DNA from: Alkaliphilus flagellatus
Lineage (GTDB): Bacteria > Bacillota > Clostridia > Peptostreptococcales > Natronincolaceae
Assembly (NCBI RefSeq): GCF_018919215.1
Contig: NZ_JAHLQK010000007.1
Coordinates: forward strand, 1-64,000
Direction: 5' to 3'
Length of the DNA: 64,000 nucleotides
Part shown: positions 1 to 10,312 of the stretch, piece after piece
Numbering within the stretch: position 1 is the stretch's first letter
Layout of the letters: each line of letters starts with the position of its first letter
Translations under genes and position numbers: made by a program
Notes under the pieces: generated by a model
The model's input: the letters and a program-made list of their open reading frames with translations, nothing else
What the model was told of the DNA's origin: nothing
Database searches by the model: none

Positions 1-621
1 GTAAAAGTAGTTCAATGTATGCTTATACAAGGTACTGACATTTTATTTATTAAAGGATTTGTTCGTAAAAATATTGAATTCGCAACAAGAGAATGCTCAA
101 GTCATCATGGAATGTGTGGAGATATTCGTCACTGTACAGTAGATGTTCCTTTTGAATGTACAACAGTAGTTAGATTTAATGGTACATGTCCAGCACCTCT
201 TATTACTAATACATCAAATGAATTTGAATTTTTTACATCAAAAGAATTATCAAATGATTTTGCTGAAAAAGATAGACTATTATCAGGAGATTTATCAGAG
301 TTTAATCAAATCAGCACAGAATTTTTTAATGAACTAGTATTTTGTGAATTAATAAGTGCTAAAATTGTTGAGTTCGACGAGTTTTTACATCGTGAACGTC
401 CAAAGCATACAGATCTACCTGTAGGAGAAAAAGTATTCACAAAAATTGAAGAAAAAATGGTTATAGCTCTTACACTTAAACTTTTACAAAATAGACAGGT
501 TGCAATTGGTCGAACTAGTAGAGAGTGCCCAACAGAACAAGAATGTCCTAGAGAGTGTCCAAGAGAACAAGAACGTCATAGAGTTTGCCCAATAGAACAA
601 GAATGTCCTAGGGTTTACTAA
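1..621 (+). CDS. Spore-coat-like conserved protein with Cys-rich C-terminal repeats (5' partial)
   Basis: The reading frame is open from base 1, so the start lies upstream and only the last ~206 residues are present. The core (QCMLIQGT, FIKGFVRKNIEFAT, GDIRHCTVDVPFEC) resembles a clostridial/bacillar family related to SPOCS/DUF3794 spore proteins; this is recalled, not searched. The tail holds three 10-residue repeats of the type R-E-C-P-x-E-Q-E-C-P, rich in Cys, Glu and Arg, suited to disulfide cross-linking in a spore outer layer. A hairpin terminator follows 25 bases after the stop. The spore-layer role is inferred from family resemblance and composition. Confidence 0.6.
   Translation, partial: VKVVQCMLIQGTDILFIKGFVRKNIEFATRECSSHHGMCGDIRHCTVDVPFECTTVVRFNGTCPAPLITNTSNEFEFFTSKELSNDFAEKDRLLSGDLSEFNQISTEFFNELVFCELISAKIVEFDEFLHRERPKHTDLPVGEKVFTKIEEKMVIALTLKLLQNRQVAIGRTSRECPTEQECPRECPREQERHRVCPIEQECPRVY
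520..609 (+). repeat. Three 30-bp tandem repeats encoding a Cys-rich decapeptide
   Basis: Units at 520-549, 550-579 and 580-609 each begin AGAG and contain GAACAAGAA. They are in frame and encode variants of RECPTEQECP. Drift is confined to a few bases per unit. A fourth unit begins but stops after R-V-Y. Such arrays expand and contract by slippage. Confidence 0.85.
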
Positions 622-645
622 ACATATCAAGAATAACATTTTACT

Positions 646-679
646 AATAGGGTATGTAAAGCTGCATACCCTATTTTAT
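646..679 (+). terminator. Intrinsic terminator after the Cys-rich protein gene
   Basis: AATAGGGTATG pairs with CATACCCTATT across a 7-8 nt loop, followed by TTATT. It lies 25 bases after the stop codon. Confidence 0.85.
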
Positions 680-1217
680 TCTTATATAAAAAAGAGCACT
701 AGAGAAAAATATATTGTACTTCCATACTATGTTGCATATAAAAATGTGTGAAGGATTTGTTGAAAATATATTAAAAAACAAAAAAATAGAAAATTATAAA
801 TAAGATTTAATGTATTAATTAAACAACACATCAGATTAGTTTGTATTCAATTATTTTATAGGTGTTTATAAATTACATAATTTCGGGGATGAAACTGCTT
901 AAAATTGAATTTAGAGCTTTATAAGACTTTACAAAAATCTTCTCATAATTAATTTGCAACTAACAAATAAGGGTGAAGAATTTGCAAATTTAAGATTCAA
1001 CCCATAAAATCCTCAAAGAGATAATATTTATAAAATACAAAATCCCTCAAACACTGATGTTTGAGGGATTTCTTTGTTTTTATATTTTATTCCAGAGTAT
1101 TAGCCAAATGTTGATTAATAATATACAAACTTTTTCATTGTAAGTTGTAATTTTCGAATGAAAAAATGAAGATTTCCCAGGAAATAATCATATTATAAAT
1201 AAATATGTCGAAATATA
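680..1217. other. 538-bp stretch without a convincing gene
   Basis: All frames are interrupted. The longest start-to-stop run with a plausible site is about 19 codons near 744. The stretch is very A/T-rich and ends with a strong hairpin at 1040-1080 that belongs to no annotated gene. It may be a decayed gene or the template for a small RNA. Confidence 0.5.
1040..1080 (+). terminator. Strong intrinsic terminator with no gene in front of it
   Basis: AAATCCCTCAAACA pairs with TGTTTGAGGGATTT around a 4-nt loop and is followed by CTTTGTTTTT. The nearest upstream stop codon is over 400 bases away and already has its own terminator. On the minus strand it could also end the gene at 1218-1442. Confidence 0.75.
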
Positions 1218-1442
1218 TTAGCTTAAACTTCTTTCAATAGTATTAATTGATGTAGATATAGAATTTACTTGTTTTGATAAATTATCAAGTTCATTTGTTA
1301 CAGATTCATCTTTAATGCGACTATTATTGTTATCTACCATTAACAATTGTATTGCTGACAAGCACTCTTTAATCTTATCATTGTGCATCTTTAATTGATT
1401 CATCTGATCTATTACATGTTCTTTATCTTTATTATTTTCCAT
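1218..1442 (-). CDS. Small coiled-coil hypothetical protein (74 aa)
   Basis: An AGGAGG site sits about 7 bases before the ATG, supporting a real gene. The product is polar and helical, with repeated I/L spacing typical of a short coiled coil. It has one Cys, no membrane segment and no signal peptide. I do not recognise the family. It is divergent from cwlD and may share its promoter region; a sporulation role would be a guess from neighbours only. Confidence 0.6.
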   Translation of the reverse strand: MENNKDKEHVIDQMNQLKMHNDKIKECLSAIQLLMVDNNNSRIKDESVTNELDNLSKQVNSISTSINTIERSLS

Positions 1443-1605
1443 TTATATCCTCCTAACGTATATTTTCAAATATATTTTCCCCTTAAACTACTAAATTATT
1501 AATTAATTATACATGAATGAATAATTAATTATGTAGTGAAACAACCTATACAATTCATATAATAATAAGCAATAAAGATAAAGCAAGGGAAGGAGGAATT
1601 ATAAG

Positions 1606-2325
1606 TTGAGATTAATTATTGTACGTAAATATTGGATAATTAGAATTTGCCTATTATTGATTTCAATCACAGTATTAATTGCATCATTTAATTATTATAA
1701 AACTATAGAGACATATAGTATTCCTACAACAGCTAAAGTAATAGTTATAGACCCTGGGCATGGTGGGTTCGACCCTGGTAAATTAGGACATAATGGTAAG
1801 CATGAGAAGGAAATTAATTTAGCAATTTCATTATATCTACGTGAATATTTAGAACAAAGTGGTTCTATTGTAATTATGACTAGAGAAGAGGATATTGATT
1901 TATATATAGATGATGGTAGCAATAGAAAAATGAAAAGCATAGACTTAACAAACAGGAAAAATATTGTAATAGAAAATGAACCACATGTTTTTTTATCTAT
2001 TCACGTAAATAGTTTTACGCAATCTAAGTACTATGGTGCTCAAACCTTCTATCCAAAGAATAATGAGAGTGGAAGGCAATTGGCTAATATGATTCAGGAA
2101 GAATTGGTTAGGGTATTAGACAATGACAATAAGAGGGTACCTTTACAAAATGATTCTGTTTATATAATAAAAGAGTTAGACATCCCCACAGTTCTAATAG
2201 AATGTGGTTTTTTGTCTAACCCTCAAGAAGAGCAAAAACTAAACGACCCACATTACCAGCAAAAAATTGCATGGTCTATTTATGTAGGACTTCAAAGATA
2301 TTTTAAAATGTCTGTCCAGGGATAA
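1606..2325 (+). CDS. cwlD: N-acetylmuramoyl-L-alanine amidase CwlD
   Basis: CwlD cleaves the peptide side chain from muramic acid in spore cortex, the step before muramic-delta-lactam formation needed for germination. The 239-aa protein has an N-terminal membrane anchor (~residues 9-28) followed by an Amidase_3 domain. Zn-ligand motifs are visible: GHGGFDPG (His), the Glu in KHEKEIN, SIHVN (His) and the catalytic ECGFLSN (Glu). Length matches the family. TTG at 1606 is chosen because AAGGAGG lies just upstream. The 3' end overlaps the convergent holin-like gene by 23 bases. Confidence 0.93.
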   Translation: MRLIIVRKYWIIRICLLLISITVLIASFNYYKTIETYSIPTTAKVIVIDPGHGGFDPGKLGHNGKHEKEINLAISLYLREYLEQSGSIVIMTREEDIDLYIDDGSNRKMKSIDLTNRKNIVIENEPHVFLSIHVNSFTQSKYYGAQTFYPKNNESGRQLANMIQEELVRVLDNDNKRVPLQNDSVYIIKELDIPTVLIECGFLSNPQEEQKLNDPHYQQKIAWSIYVGLQRYFKMSVQG

Positions 2326-2677
2326 TCATATCTATTATACCTATTGCAATTGCACCCAAAATAGCTCCCCACATTGTGACTCTCATAGTAGGTATCAAAA
2401 ATTGGGTTCCATAAAGCACAATTGCCGCTATAATAAAACCAGAAAATCCTCTACCAAAAGGTGAAGCATGTAGGCCTGTTACTCTTTGAATTAAATAATC
2501 AACAACTGAAATAACTACAGCTGCTAGCAATACTGCCCAAATGCCGCGAATAGTAAAACCTGGAGTAAGGAATGCGGCAACTGATAGGACTATGGCGGAA
2601 AGTATAACTCTCAATATTAAACTTCCCCAACCATCAGCATGTTGTGTTCTGTTGTTGTTGTTTTGTTCTTCAGACAT
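2303..2677 (-). CDS. Phage-holin-IV/YvlD-like small membrane protein
   Basis: This 124-aa protein has a polar N-terminus rich in Asn followed by four hydrophobic segments with the G-rich pattern of the 'phage holin family' (superfamily IV, YvlD-like) found in many Firmicutes chromosomes. AAGGAG lies upstream of the ATG. There is no phage context, so 'holin' is only a family label; cell-envelope function is likely but unproven. It converges on cwlD with an overlap of 23 bases. Confidence 0.8.
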   Translation of the reverse strand: MSEEQNNNNRTQHADGWGSLILRVILSAIVLSVAAFLTPGFTIRGIWAVLLAAVVISVVDYLIQRVTGLHASPFGRGFSGFIIAAIVLYGTQFLIPTMRVTMWGAILGAIAIGIIDMIIPGQTF

Positions 2678-2866
2678 ATAAACACTCCTTTACAAAATAA
2701 TTATAGTTAGCTTGTAGCCTAATATAATTATCTGTAGAATTGATTAAATTTATTCTTATAATAGAATATCTTCTTATTTAAATCATTAATATTGTGTTGA
2801 ATTAACTTGTTTCTTATGGATATACTGAAATTATAGCAGAATTTATTTGTATTGGAGGAACTAAAG

Positions 2867-3694
2867 ATGAGTGATAAATGTAATGGATGCTCCCATAGTG
2901 TTGAAGGCAAATGCACTTCTAATAGTTGTATTGTGCCAGAAAAAGAAAATGAATTTAGCAGAATAAAAAATGTTATTGGTATTATGAGTGGTAAAGGAGG
3001 AGTTGGTAAATCATCAGTTACATCAATGCTGGCATCAAGCTTAGCAAAAAAAGGATATTTAGTAGGTATTTTAGATGGTGACATAACAGGACCTAGTATT
3101 CCAAAGCTATTTGGACTAAAAGGACCCGCGAAACAATTAGATCAGAGTATTGTACCTATTGTAGCAGAAAATGGTGTAAAGGTAATGTCGATGAACTTGT
3201 TGCTACCAAATGAAACAGAACCTGTAATTTGGAGAGGTCCTGTAGTTGGTGGTGTAGTAAAACAATTTTGGACAGATGTTTCATGGGGAGAACTGGACTA
3301 TCTGCTAATTGATTTCCCACCAGGTACAGGAGATGTGGCCCTTACAGTAATGCAGTCTATTCCTATAGAGGGTATTGTAATGGTAACATCACCTCAAAGT
3401 CTTGTATCTATGATTGTAACTAAGGGTATTAATATGGCAGAAAAAATGAATATACCGGTTATAGGTTTAATAGAAAATATGAGCTATGTACAGCCCCCAT
3501 CATATCCAGAACCATACTATTTATTTGGAAAAGGAAAAACAGAAGAGGTAGCAAATGAGCTTGGAATCGATTTTTTAGGGAATATTTCAATTGAAAAAGA
3601 GTTTGTAGAACTATCAGATCGTGGTAGAGTGTTTGAATATAAAAACACCATTTTTGATGAAATAGCAGATAAATTAGTTAAAAAATTAAAATAA
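2867..3694 (+). CDS. Mrp/NBP35-family Fe-S cluster carrier ATPase
   Basis: This is a P-loop ATPase of the ApbC/Mrp/Nbp35 group, which bind and transfer Fe-S clusters in the cytosol. Walker A GKGGVGKSS, DGDITGPSIP, and the DFPPGTGD switch are all present. ATG at 2867 (275 aa) is chosen over an in-frame TTG at 2852 because GGAGG at 2855-2859 then has normal spacing. Four Cys lie at residues 5, 8, 16 and 21. The CxxC usually found after ENMSY in ApbC/Mrp proteins is absent, replaced by QPPSYPEP. Cluster binding must therefore rely on the N-terminal Cys set, or the protein has another job. Confidence 0.88.
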   Translation: MSDKCNGCSHSVEGKCTSNSCIVPEKENEFSRIKNVIGIMSGKGGVGKSSVTSMLASSLAKKGYLVGILDGDITGPSIPKLFGLKGPAKQLDQSIVPIVAENGVKVMSMNLLLPNETEPVIWRGPVVGGVVKQFWTDVSWGELDYLLIDFPPGTGDVALTVMQSIPIEGIVMVTSPQSLVSMIVTKGINMAEKMNIPVIGLIENMSYVQPPSYPEPYYLFGKGKTEEVANELGIDFLGNISIEKEFVELSDRGRVFEYKNTIFDEIADKLVKKLK

Positions 3695-3709
3695 AAATAT
3701 TGTACAAAT

Positions 3710-3754
3710 AAAATGCCTAGATAGTTTAATTATATGATAAACCCTAGGTATTTT
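3710..3754 (+). terminator. Intrinsic terminator after mrp
   Basis: AAAATGCCTAG and CTAGGTATTTT form the arms, with A/T-rich flanks, 16 bases past the stop. Confidence 0.65.
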
Positions 3755-3919
3755 ATTTTTAGTATAAAGAAAAATATAAAATTTAAAAGGTATTTACAAA
3801 AAAATGAATAAATATAATATATTAAGTACTATGAAGATGAAAAAATTACTTTGTTAAAAAACTTCATTACTATTTATATAAAAACAAGGTATATTGCTAA
3901 ATCAAGGAGAGGATTGGTT

Positions 3920-4444
3920 ATGAAAGAAATAAATGATAAATGTATTATCAGAAGGGCTTTAAAATCAGATGCTCCAGCATTAATTGAGTACTTAAATGTT
4001 ATTGGTGGTGAATCAGATTTTTTAACATTTGGTGTAGGTGAATTTGGAATAACTGCTAAACAAGAAGAAGATATGATTGAAAATATATTAAAAAAAGATA
4101 ATGCCCTGTTTATTATTGCTGAAGTTGATGGAAAAATTATTGGCAATTTAAACTTTACTGGTGGTTCCAGATTAAGAAATACTCATGTAGGTGAATTTGG
4201 AGTATCTGTTGTTAAAGAACATTGGGGTAAAGGAATAGGAGAAGAGCTTATAAAATATTTAATTGAGTGGAGCAAAACAACGGGAAAAATTAGAAAAATA
4301 AATCTAAGAGTTAGAACAGATAATGTACGTGGTATCAATTTGTATAATAAGCTTGGATTTGTTCAGGAGGGTATATTAAAAAGGGATTTTTTACTTAATG
4401 GGATATTTTATGATTCTTTGTTAATGGGATTATTAATCGATTAA
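3920..4444 (+). CDS. GNAT-family N-acetyltransferase (RimJ/RimL-like)
   Basis: This 174-aa protein has the GNAT fold: an R-R start strand, the acetyl-CoA loop region WGKGIGEELI and the C-terminal NLYNKLGFVQEG motif. It would acetylate an amino group on a protein N-terminus or small metabolite; the substrate cannot be told. ATG at 3920 is chosen because AGGAGAGG sits 8 bases before it; the longer frame from 3851 has no such site. It appears monocistronic. Confidence 0.85.
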   Translation: MKEINDKCIIRRALKSDAPALIEYLNVIGGESDFLTFGVGEFGITAKQEEDMIENILKKDNALFIIAEVDGKIIGNLNFTGGSRLRNTHVGEFGVSVVKEHWGKGIGEELIKYLIEWSKTTGKIRKINLRVRTDNVRGINLYNKLGFVQEGILKRDFLLNGIFYDSLLMGLLID

Positions 4445-4625
4445 GTTCAGAATTTATTTGTTTTTTTATTAGGAAAGAAGTAAAGGAAAGATATTAGTAG
4501 ACCATTTTAATAAAATTAATTTAAGTAATATTTGTTATTACAATGTTTTCGTCAATAATATTTAGAATATTACTAATAGGACTATATTTATATTATTATT
4601 TAGATAAAAGAAAGTATAAATAATA

Positions 4626-4651
4626 AATAGGGTAGGAGGTTCTACCCTATT
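4626..4651 (-). terminator. Terminator of the CotF-like gene (possibly bidirectional)
   Basis: A perfect 10-bp inverted repeat (AATAGGGTAG / CTACCCTATT) with a 6-nt loop lies just past the minus-strand stop at 4658. Runs of T occur on the plus side and A/T on the minus side. Confidence 0.75.
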
Positions 4652-4657
4652 TTAATA

Positions 4658-4939
4658 TTATTGAAGTTCACTTTTCATTTGGTTATATTTTGTTTTTGCG
4701 CTTTGAACATCTTGGCTTTGAGCTGGCTTAGTTTGATACCATCCTCTTTGCTTCATTGCATTAAATATTTGGTATTGAATTTCTTGTGTGTCTGTTAAAC
4801 ATTTAGTTAAATGCTGTCTTAAATTAGTGCAAGATGCTTCGGTTATTCCTACGTTATATGCAGAAGTTACTTGTTTTTCGGAAGTTAACAAGTCATTCAT
4901 CAATTCTTTTTCTGTAAATGTTGGATGATTCATTTGCAT
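4658..4939 (-). CDS. CotF-domain spore coat protein (93 aa)
   Basis: The sequence FTEKELMNDLLTSEKQ, an NLRQHL region and a tail with MKQRGWYQ are typical of the Coat F (CotF/YhcQ) family of small helical spore coat proteins. The ATG has a good GGAGG site upstream. The next minus-strand gene upstream (5229-4987) encodes a related helical protein, so the pair may be co-expressed late in sporulation. Coat location is inferred from the family. Confidence 0.85.
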   Translation of the reverse strand: MQMNHPTFTEKELMNDLLTSEKQVTSAYNVGITEASCTNLRQHLTKCLTDTQEIQYQIFNAMKQRGWYQTKPAQSQDVQSAKTKYNQMKSELQ

Positions 4940-4986
4940 AAAAAAACCTCCTTAATATATTATATAATTTATATTATTCATATTAA

Positions 4987-5229
4987 CTATTGGTGAGAAT
5001 TCAAGTAATTTAATAGCTCATTATAGTGTTGCTTATGCTTTTGAGATGCTTGTTGACAAAGATTTTTCAGTTCAGTATCAGTACAATAGCTAGCATAGTT
5101 GGTACATTTTTTTGTCATTAGAGATTCATGATTTAACTGATCCTCTAGTACCTTTAAATTATCAGAATCAAGCTTTTTACTTCCTTGTCCTACTGGAGTA
5201 TTCATTTGATCTTGCATAGTATTTGTCAT
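4987..5229 (-). CDS. Small CotF-like/ferritin-like helical protein (80 aa)
   Basis: A strong AGGAGG lies about 11 bases before the ATG. The 80-aa product has a Gln/Asn-rich N-terminus and two helices with several Cys and a C-terminal HKQHYNELLNYL segment, resembling short CotF-related proteins that often sit beside a longer CotF gene. The gap to the next gene is 47 bases, so one transcript is possible. Confidence 0.7.
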   Translation of the reverse strand: MTNTMQDQMNTPVGQGSKKLDSDNLKVLEDQLNHESLMTKKCTNYASYCTDTELKNLCQQASQKHKQHYNELLNYLNSHQ

Positions 5230-5417
5230 CTTATCGATTACCTCCTTATAAAGTAAATTTATTGTATTCCAATATTATTATTTGAAAAAATTAAAAACAT
5301 ATAGCTGGAAAACAATACAGTTGTGGTAAATTATTATTTGCATTACAAAAAATAGAAAAATAATTTGAAATATTATATAATATTATTTATGTAGTAAATA
5401 AATTAGGGGGAGATTTA

Positions 5418-6512
5418 ATGATTTATCGTGAATATGGTAAGACAAGGAAAAGGGTCTCGGTTATTGGATTTGGTGGAATGCGTTTTGGGGAAGATAATGA
5501 CTATAGCGCAGAGGTAGTTAGAAGAGCTAACGCCCTAGGGATTAACTATTTTGATACTGCTCCAGGCTATTGTGACGATAGAAGTGAGGCAATATTCGGA
5601 CAGGCATTTAAAAATATGCCTGGACAATATTATGTATCTACAAAAAGTAGTATAAATAAGGAAAAAACTGCGGATCAAGTTCGCTGGAGAATAGAAAACT
5701 CACTTAAAATCATGGATATAGAAAAAATTAATTTCTTTCATATGTGGTGCGTTATGGATTTAGATCAATACCATCATATAATGGCTCCGGGAGGACCATA
5801 TGAAGGTGCTCTAAAGGCCAAGGAAGAGGGACTAATTGAGCATTTGGTATTTTCGACCCATTGTAAGGGTGAGGATATACGTAAAATTATTGAGGATAAT
5901 GTGTTTGAAGGTGTACTTTTAGGTTATAATTTAGTAAACCATCCCTATAGGCAGGAAGGGGTAGAAGCTGCATTTGAACATAATTTAGGTGTAGTTACAA
6001 TGAATCCTCAAGGTGGAGGATTAATTCCTCAGCATAGAGATTATTTCGATTTTATTAGAGAAAGACAAGATGAAACAGTGTCTCAAGCAGCACTAAGATT
6101 TAATGCAGCACAGAAAGGGATTACAGTAGTGTTAGCTGGCATGAAAACTATTGAAGAAGTAGAGGAAAATGTAAAGGTAGCAGATTATCCACTTATAGTT
6201 TCAGATGAAAAACTAAAAGAAATTAAAAGTCGAATTACAGACAGTATGAACTTACTATGTACTACTTGTGGCTATTGTAGTAAATGCCCTCAAAAGATAA
6301 AAATACCTTCCTATATGGAAGCCTATAATCTTTCTTTATTAAAGGATGAAAACGAAACTAAGAAACGTATTAATTGGTTTAAGGATCAAGGTGTTTTAAA
6401 AGAGGGAGTCAGTACAGCTACCGATTGTATAGCATGTGGTCTTTGTGAGACTCTTTGTACACAAAAACTTCCTATTATTGAGAGATTAAAGAAGATAGCT
6501 TTAAAATATTGA
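5418..6512 (+). CDS. Aldo/keto reductase with C-terminal 4Fe-4S domain
   Basis: The first ~270 residues form an aldo/keto reductase barrel (FGGMRFGE, NYFDTAPGY, STKSS). The last ~90 carry ferredoxin-like Cys clusters (CTTCGYCSKCP and CIACGLCETLC). Such fusions occur widely in anaerobes as NAD(P)H or ferredoxin-linked oxidoreductases; the substrate is unknown. The start ATG follows GGGGGAG. It is a lone gene, with the guaB leader downstream. Confidence 0.88.
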   Translation: MIYREYGKTRKRVSVIGFGGMRFGEDNDYSAEVVRRANALGINYFDTAPGYCDDRSEAIFGQAFKNMPGQYYVSTKSSINKEKTADQVRWRIENSLKIMDIEKINFFHMWCVMDLDQYHHIMAPGGPYEGALKAKEEGLIEHLVFSTHCKGEDIRKIIEDNVFEGVLLGYNLVNHPYRQEGVEAAFEHNLGVVTMNPQGGGLIPQHRDYFDFIRERQDETVSQAALRFNAAQKGITVVLAGMKTIEEVEENVKVADYPLIVSDEKLKEIKSRITDSMNLLCTTCGYCSKCPQKIKIPSYMEAYNLSLLKDENETKKRINWFKDQGVLKEGVSTATDCIACGLCETLCTQKLPIIERLKKIALKY

Positions 6513-6563
6513 CATTACAACAAAGATCGAATATTTAGAAAAAACAATCATAAAGCAAAGCAC

Positions 6564-6592
6564 TTGACAAGAGAATTATAATTTGATATTTT
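6564..6592 (+). promoter_or_regulatory. Sigma-A promoter of guaBA
   Basis: TTGACA at 6564-6569, 17 bases, then TATTTT at 6587-6592. Transcription would begin about 60 bases before the guanine aptamer. Confidence 0.7.
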
Positions 6593-6658
6593 ATTATGAA
6601 ACAATCTTATTAGACAGTAAAAAACTTCATATTTTGTAGAATATTTTTTAAAAAATAT

Positions 6659-6729
6659 CACTCATATAATACCGATAATATGGTTCGGAAGTATCTACCG
6701 AATGACCGATAATCATTCGACTATGAGTG
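6659..6729 (+). ncRNA. Guanine (purine-class) riboswitch aptamer upstream of guaB
   Basis: P1 is CACTCAT/ATGAGTG (6659-6665 with 6723-6729). P2 is closed by CCGA/TCGG with loop TAATATGG. P3 is GAATGA/TCATTC with loop CCGATAA. Core bases TATAAT, TCTACC and CGACTATG match the purine aptamer. The specificity base in GACTATG is C, which reads guanine/hypoxanthine, not adenine. It controls IMP dehydrogenase, the first step to GMP, so repression by guanine is logical. Confidence 0.93.
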
Positions 6730-6826
6730 GAATTATTATACTGAAAAGCTAAGTCTATTTGTTTATATGCAATATAGGTTTTATTTATTAATCCTATATA
6801 TTAATATAATCAATATTAGTTTTATC

Positions 6827-8405
<1,579 letters not shown>

Positions 8406-8421
8406 GAAAGAGGTGACCTAT

Positions 8422-9954
8422 ATGAAACAGGAATTAATATTAATATTAGATTTTGGCGGTCAGTATAATCAATTAATTGCACGTAGAGTAAGGGAACATA
8501 ATATTTATTGTGAAGTTGTTCCTTATAAAATAAGTGCTGAAGAAATTAAAGCTAAAGATCCAAAAGGATTAATCTTTACTGGAGGGCCATCAAGTGTATA
8601 TGGAGAAAAAGCTCCTCAATGTGATAAAGAAATTTTCAAATTAGGAATTCCAATTTTAGGAATTTGCTATGGTGGACAACTAATGGCTCATACATTAGGT
8701 GGAAAAGTAAATCGTGCTAAAAATAGAGAGTATGGAAAAACTGCTTTACAAATGAATAAAGACTCTAAGTTATTTAAAGGAATTCCGCAAGACTCTATTT
8801 GTTGGATGAGTCACACTGATTTTATTGAAGCGGCACCTTCTGATTTTAGAATTAGTGCTACAACTTCAGATTGTCCTGTAGCTGCAATGGAAAATCAAGA
8901 AAAAGGACTTTACGCAGTACAATTCCATCCAGAAGTAGAGCATACAGAAAAAGGGAAAGATATTATAAAGAACTTTCTATATGAAATCTGTAATTGCCAA
9001 GGAGATTGGACAATGGGAAATTATATAGAAAAAGAAGTAGAAGATATCAGAAAGTTAGTAGGAAATAGAAAAGTTCTATGTGCTTTATCTGGTGGGGTAG
9101 ATTCTTCTGTAGCAGCTGTCCTTGTTCATAAGGCAATCGGTGATAACTTAACATGTGTATTTGTAGATCATGGATTACTTCGAAAAAATGAAGGGGATTG
9201 GGTTGAAGACATCTTTAAAAATCAATTTAAAATGAATTTTATTCGTGTTAATGCAAAGGATAGATTCTTAGAAAAACTAAAAGGTATAACAGATCCAGAA
9301 ACAAAGAGAAAGTATATTGGAGAGTTATTTATCCGTGTTTTTGAAGAAGAATCTCAAAAACTTGGAGATTTTGACTTCTTAGTTCAAGGTACTCTATATC
9401 CAGATATTATTGAGAGTGGAACAGAAACAGCATCAGTTATTAAAAGTCATCATAATGTTGGTGGCTTACCAGAAGATATGAAGTTTGAGTTGATTGAGCC
9501 TTTTAAATTCCTTTTTAAAGATGAAGTTAGAATGGTAGGTACAGAATTAAGCGTACCAGAAGAAATTGTATGGAGACAACCTTTCCCAGGACCAGGACTA
9601 GCCGTAAGGGTATTAGGAGAGATAACAGAAGAAAAACTGAACATTGTGAGTGAAGCTGATGCTATCGTTCGGGATGAGATTAAAAAAGCAGGATTAGATC
9701 GTGAAATATGGCAATACTTTGCTGTATTACCTAATATTAAGAGTGTTGGTGTTATGGGTGATGAGAGAACTTATTCTCATACAATTGGAATTCGTGCTAT
9801 TACAAGCTCCGATGCTATGACAGCTGACTGGGCACGAATTCCTTATGAAGTTTTAGAGAACATGTCAAGACGAATCGTTAATGAAGTTGAAGGGGTTAAT
9901 AGGATAGTTTATGATATTACCTCTAAACCACCAGCTACAGTTGAGTGGGAATAA
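8422..9954 (+). CDS. guaA: GMP synthase (glutamine-hydrolysing)
   Basis: GuaA aminates XMP to GMP using glutamine and ATP. The N-terminal class I amidotransferase domain shows GICYGGQ (nucleophile Cys) and QFHPEVEHT. The ATP-pyrophosphatase domain has the P-loop SGGVDSS. The C-terminal dimerisation domain ends TVEWE, as in the family. ATG 8422 (510 aa) is preferred over GTG 8413 because AAAGAGGTG lies before it. Confidence 0.97.
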   Translation: MKQELILILDFGGQYNQLIARRVREHNIYCEVVPYKISAEEIKAKDPKGLIFTGGPSSVYGEKAPQCDKEIFKLGIPILGICYGGQLMAHTLGGKVNRAKNREYGKTALQMNKDSKLFKGIPQDSICWMSHTDFIEAAPSDFRISATTSDCPVAAMENQEKGLYAVQFHPEVEHTEKGKDIIKNFLYEICNCQGDWTMGNYIEKEVEDIRKLVGNRKVLCALSGGVDSSVAAVLVHKAIGDNLTCVFVDHGLLRKNEGDWVEDIFKNQFKMNFIRVNAKDRFLEKLKGITDPETKRKYIGELFIRVFEEESQKLGDFDFLVQGTLYPDIIESGTETASVIKSHHNVGGLPEDMKFELIEPFKFLFKDEVRMVGTELSVPEEIVWRQPFPGPGLAVRVLGEITEEKLNIVSEADAIVRDEIKKAGLDREIWQYFAVLPNIKSVGVMGDERTYSHTIGIRAITSSDAMTADWARIPYEVLENMSRRIVNEVEGVNRIVYDITSKPPATVEWE

Positions 9955-10014
9955 AAGTAGATAGATGAAAAACCAATGTTTCTAATAGATTAAAGAGAAT
10001 TTAATAAAAAAATT

Positions 10015-10065
10015 AAGTAGTTATGATACTTGTTAATTAAAACAAGGTCATAGCTACTTTTATAG
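10015..10065 (+). terminator. Terminator after guaA, symmetrical enough to serve the convergent gene
   Basis: AAGTAGTTATGATACTTG pairs with CAAGGTCATAGCTACTT around a 10-nt A/T loop, then TTATAGGTATTTT. It lies between guaA and the minus-strand HTH gene. Confidence 0.75.
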
Positions 10066-10070
10066 GTATT

Positions 10071-10298
10071 TTAAATGTTATCCTCATCTTCTACATCTTC
10101 TACATATTCCAAAATATCACCAGGTTGACAGTCTAAAATTCTGCATAATGCTTCAAGTGTAGAGAAACGTATAGCTTTAGCTTTATTAGTTTTTAGAATT
10201 GAAAGATTAGCCATAGTTATACCTAATTTCTTAGAAAGCTCAGTAGAGCTAATTTTCCTTTTTGCCATCATTACATCTAGATTTACTATAATCGCCAT
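10071..10298 (-). CDS. XRE-family helix-turn-helix regulator (YozG-like)
   Basis: This 75-aa protein is almost entirely one HTH_3/Cro domain: SSTELSKKLGIT is the first helix pair, with the recognition helix NLSILKTNK after it, and an acidic tail. ATG at 10298 is preferred because AAGGA lies nine bases upstream; an ATG nine bases earlier overlaps that site. It follows the DUF2975 gene by 14 bases. This DUF2975 + YozG-like pair recurs in Firmicutes; the regulated target is unknown. Confidence 0.85.
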   Translation of the reverse strand: MAIIVNLDVMMAKRKISSTELSKKLGITMANLSILKTNKAKAIRFSTLEALCRILDCQPGDILEYVEDVEDEDNI

Positions 10299-10312
10299 AA
10301 CAGTCATCCTTT

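Noticed and set aside
2303-2677. Prophage remnant because of the holin-like gene
   Set aside because: No other phage genes nearby; YvlD-type holin-family proteins are common chromosomal genes.
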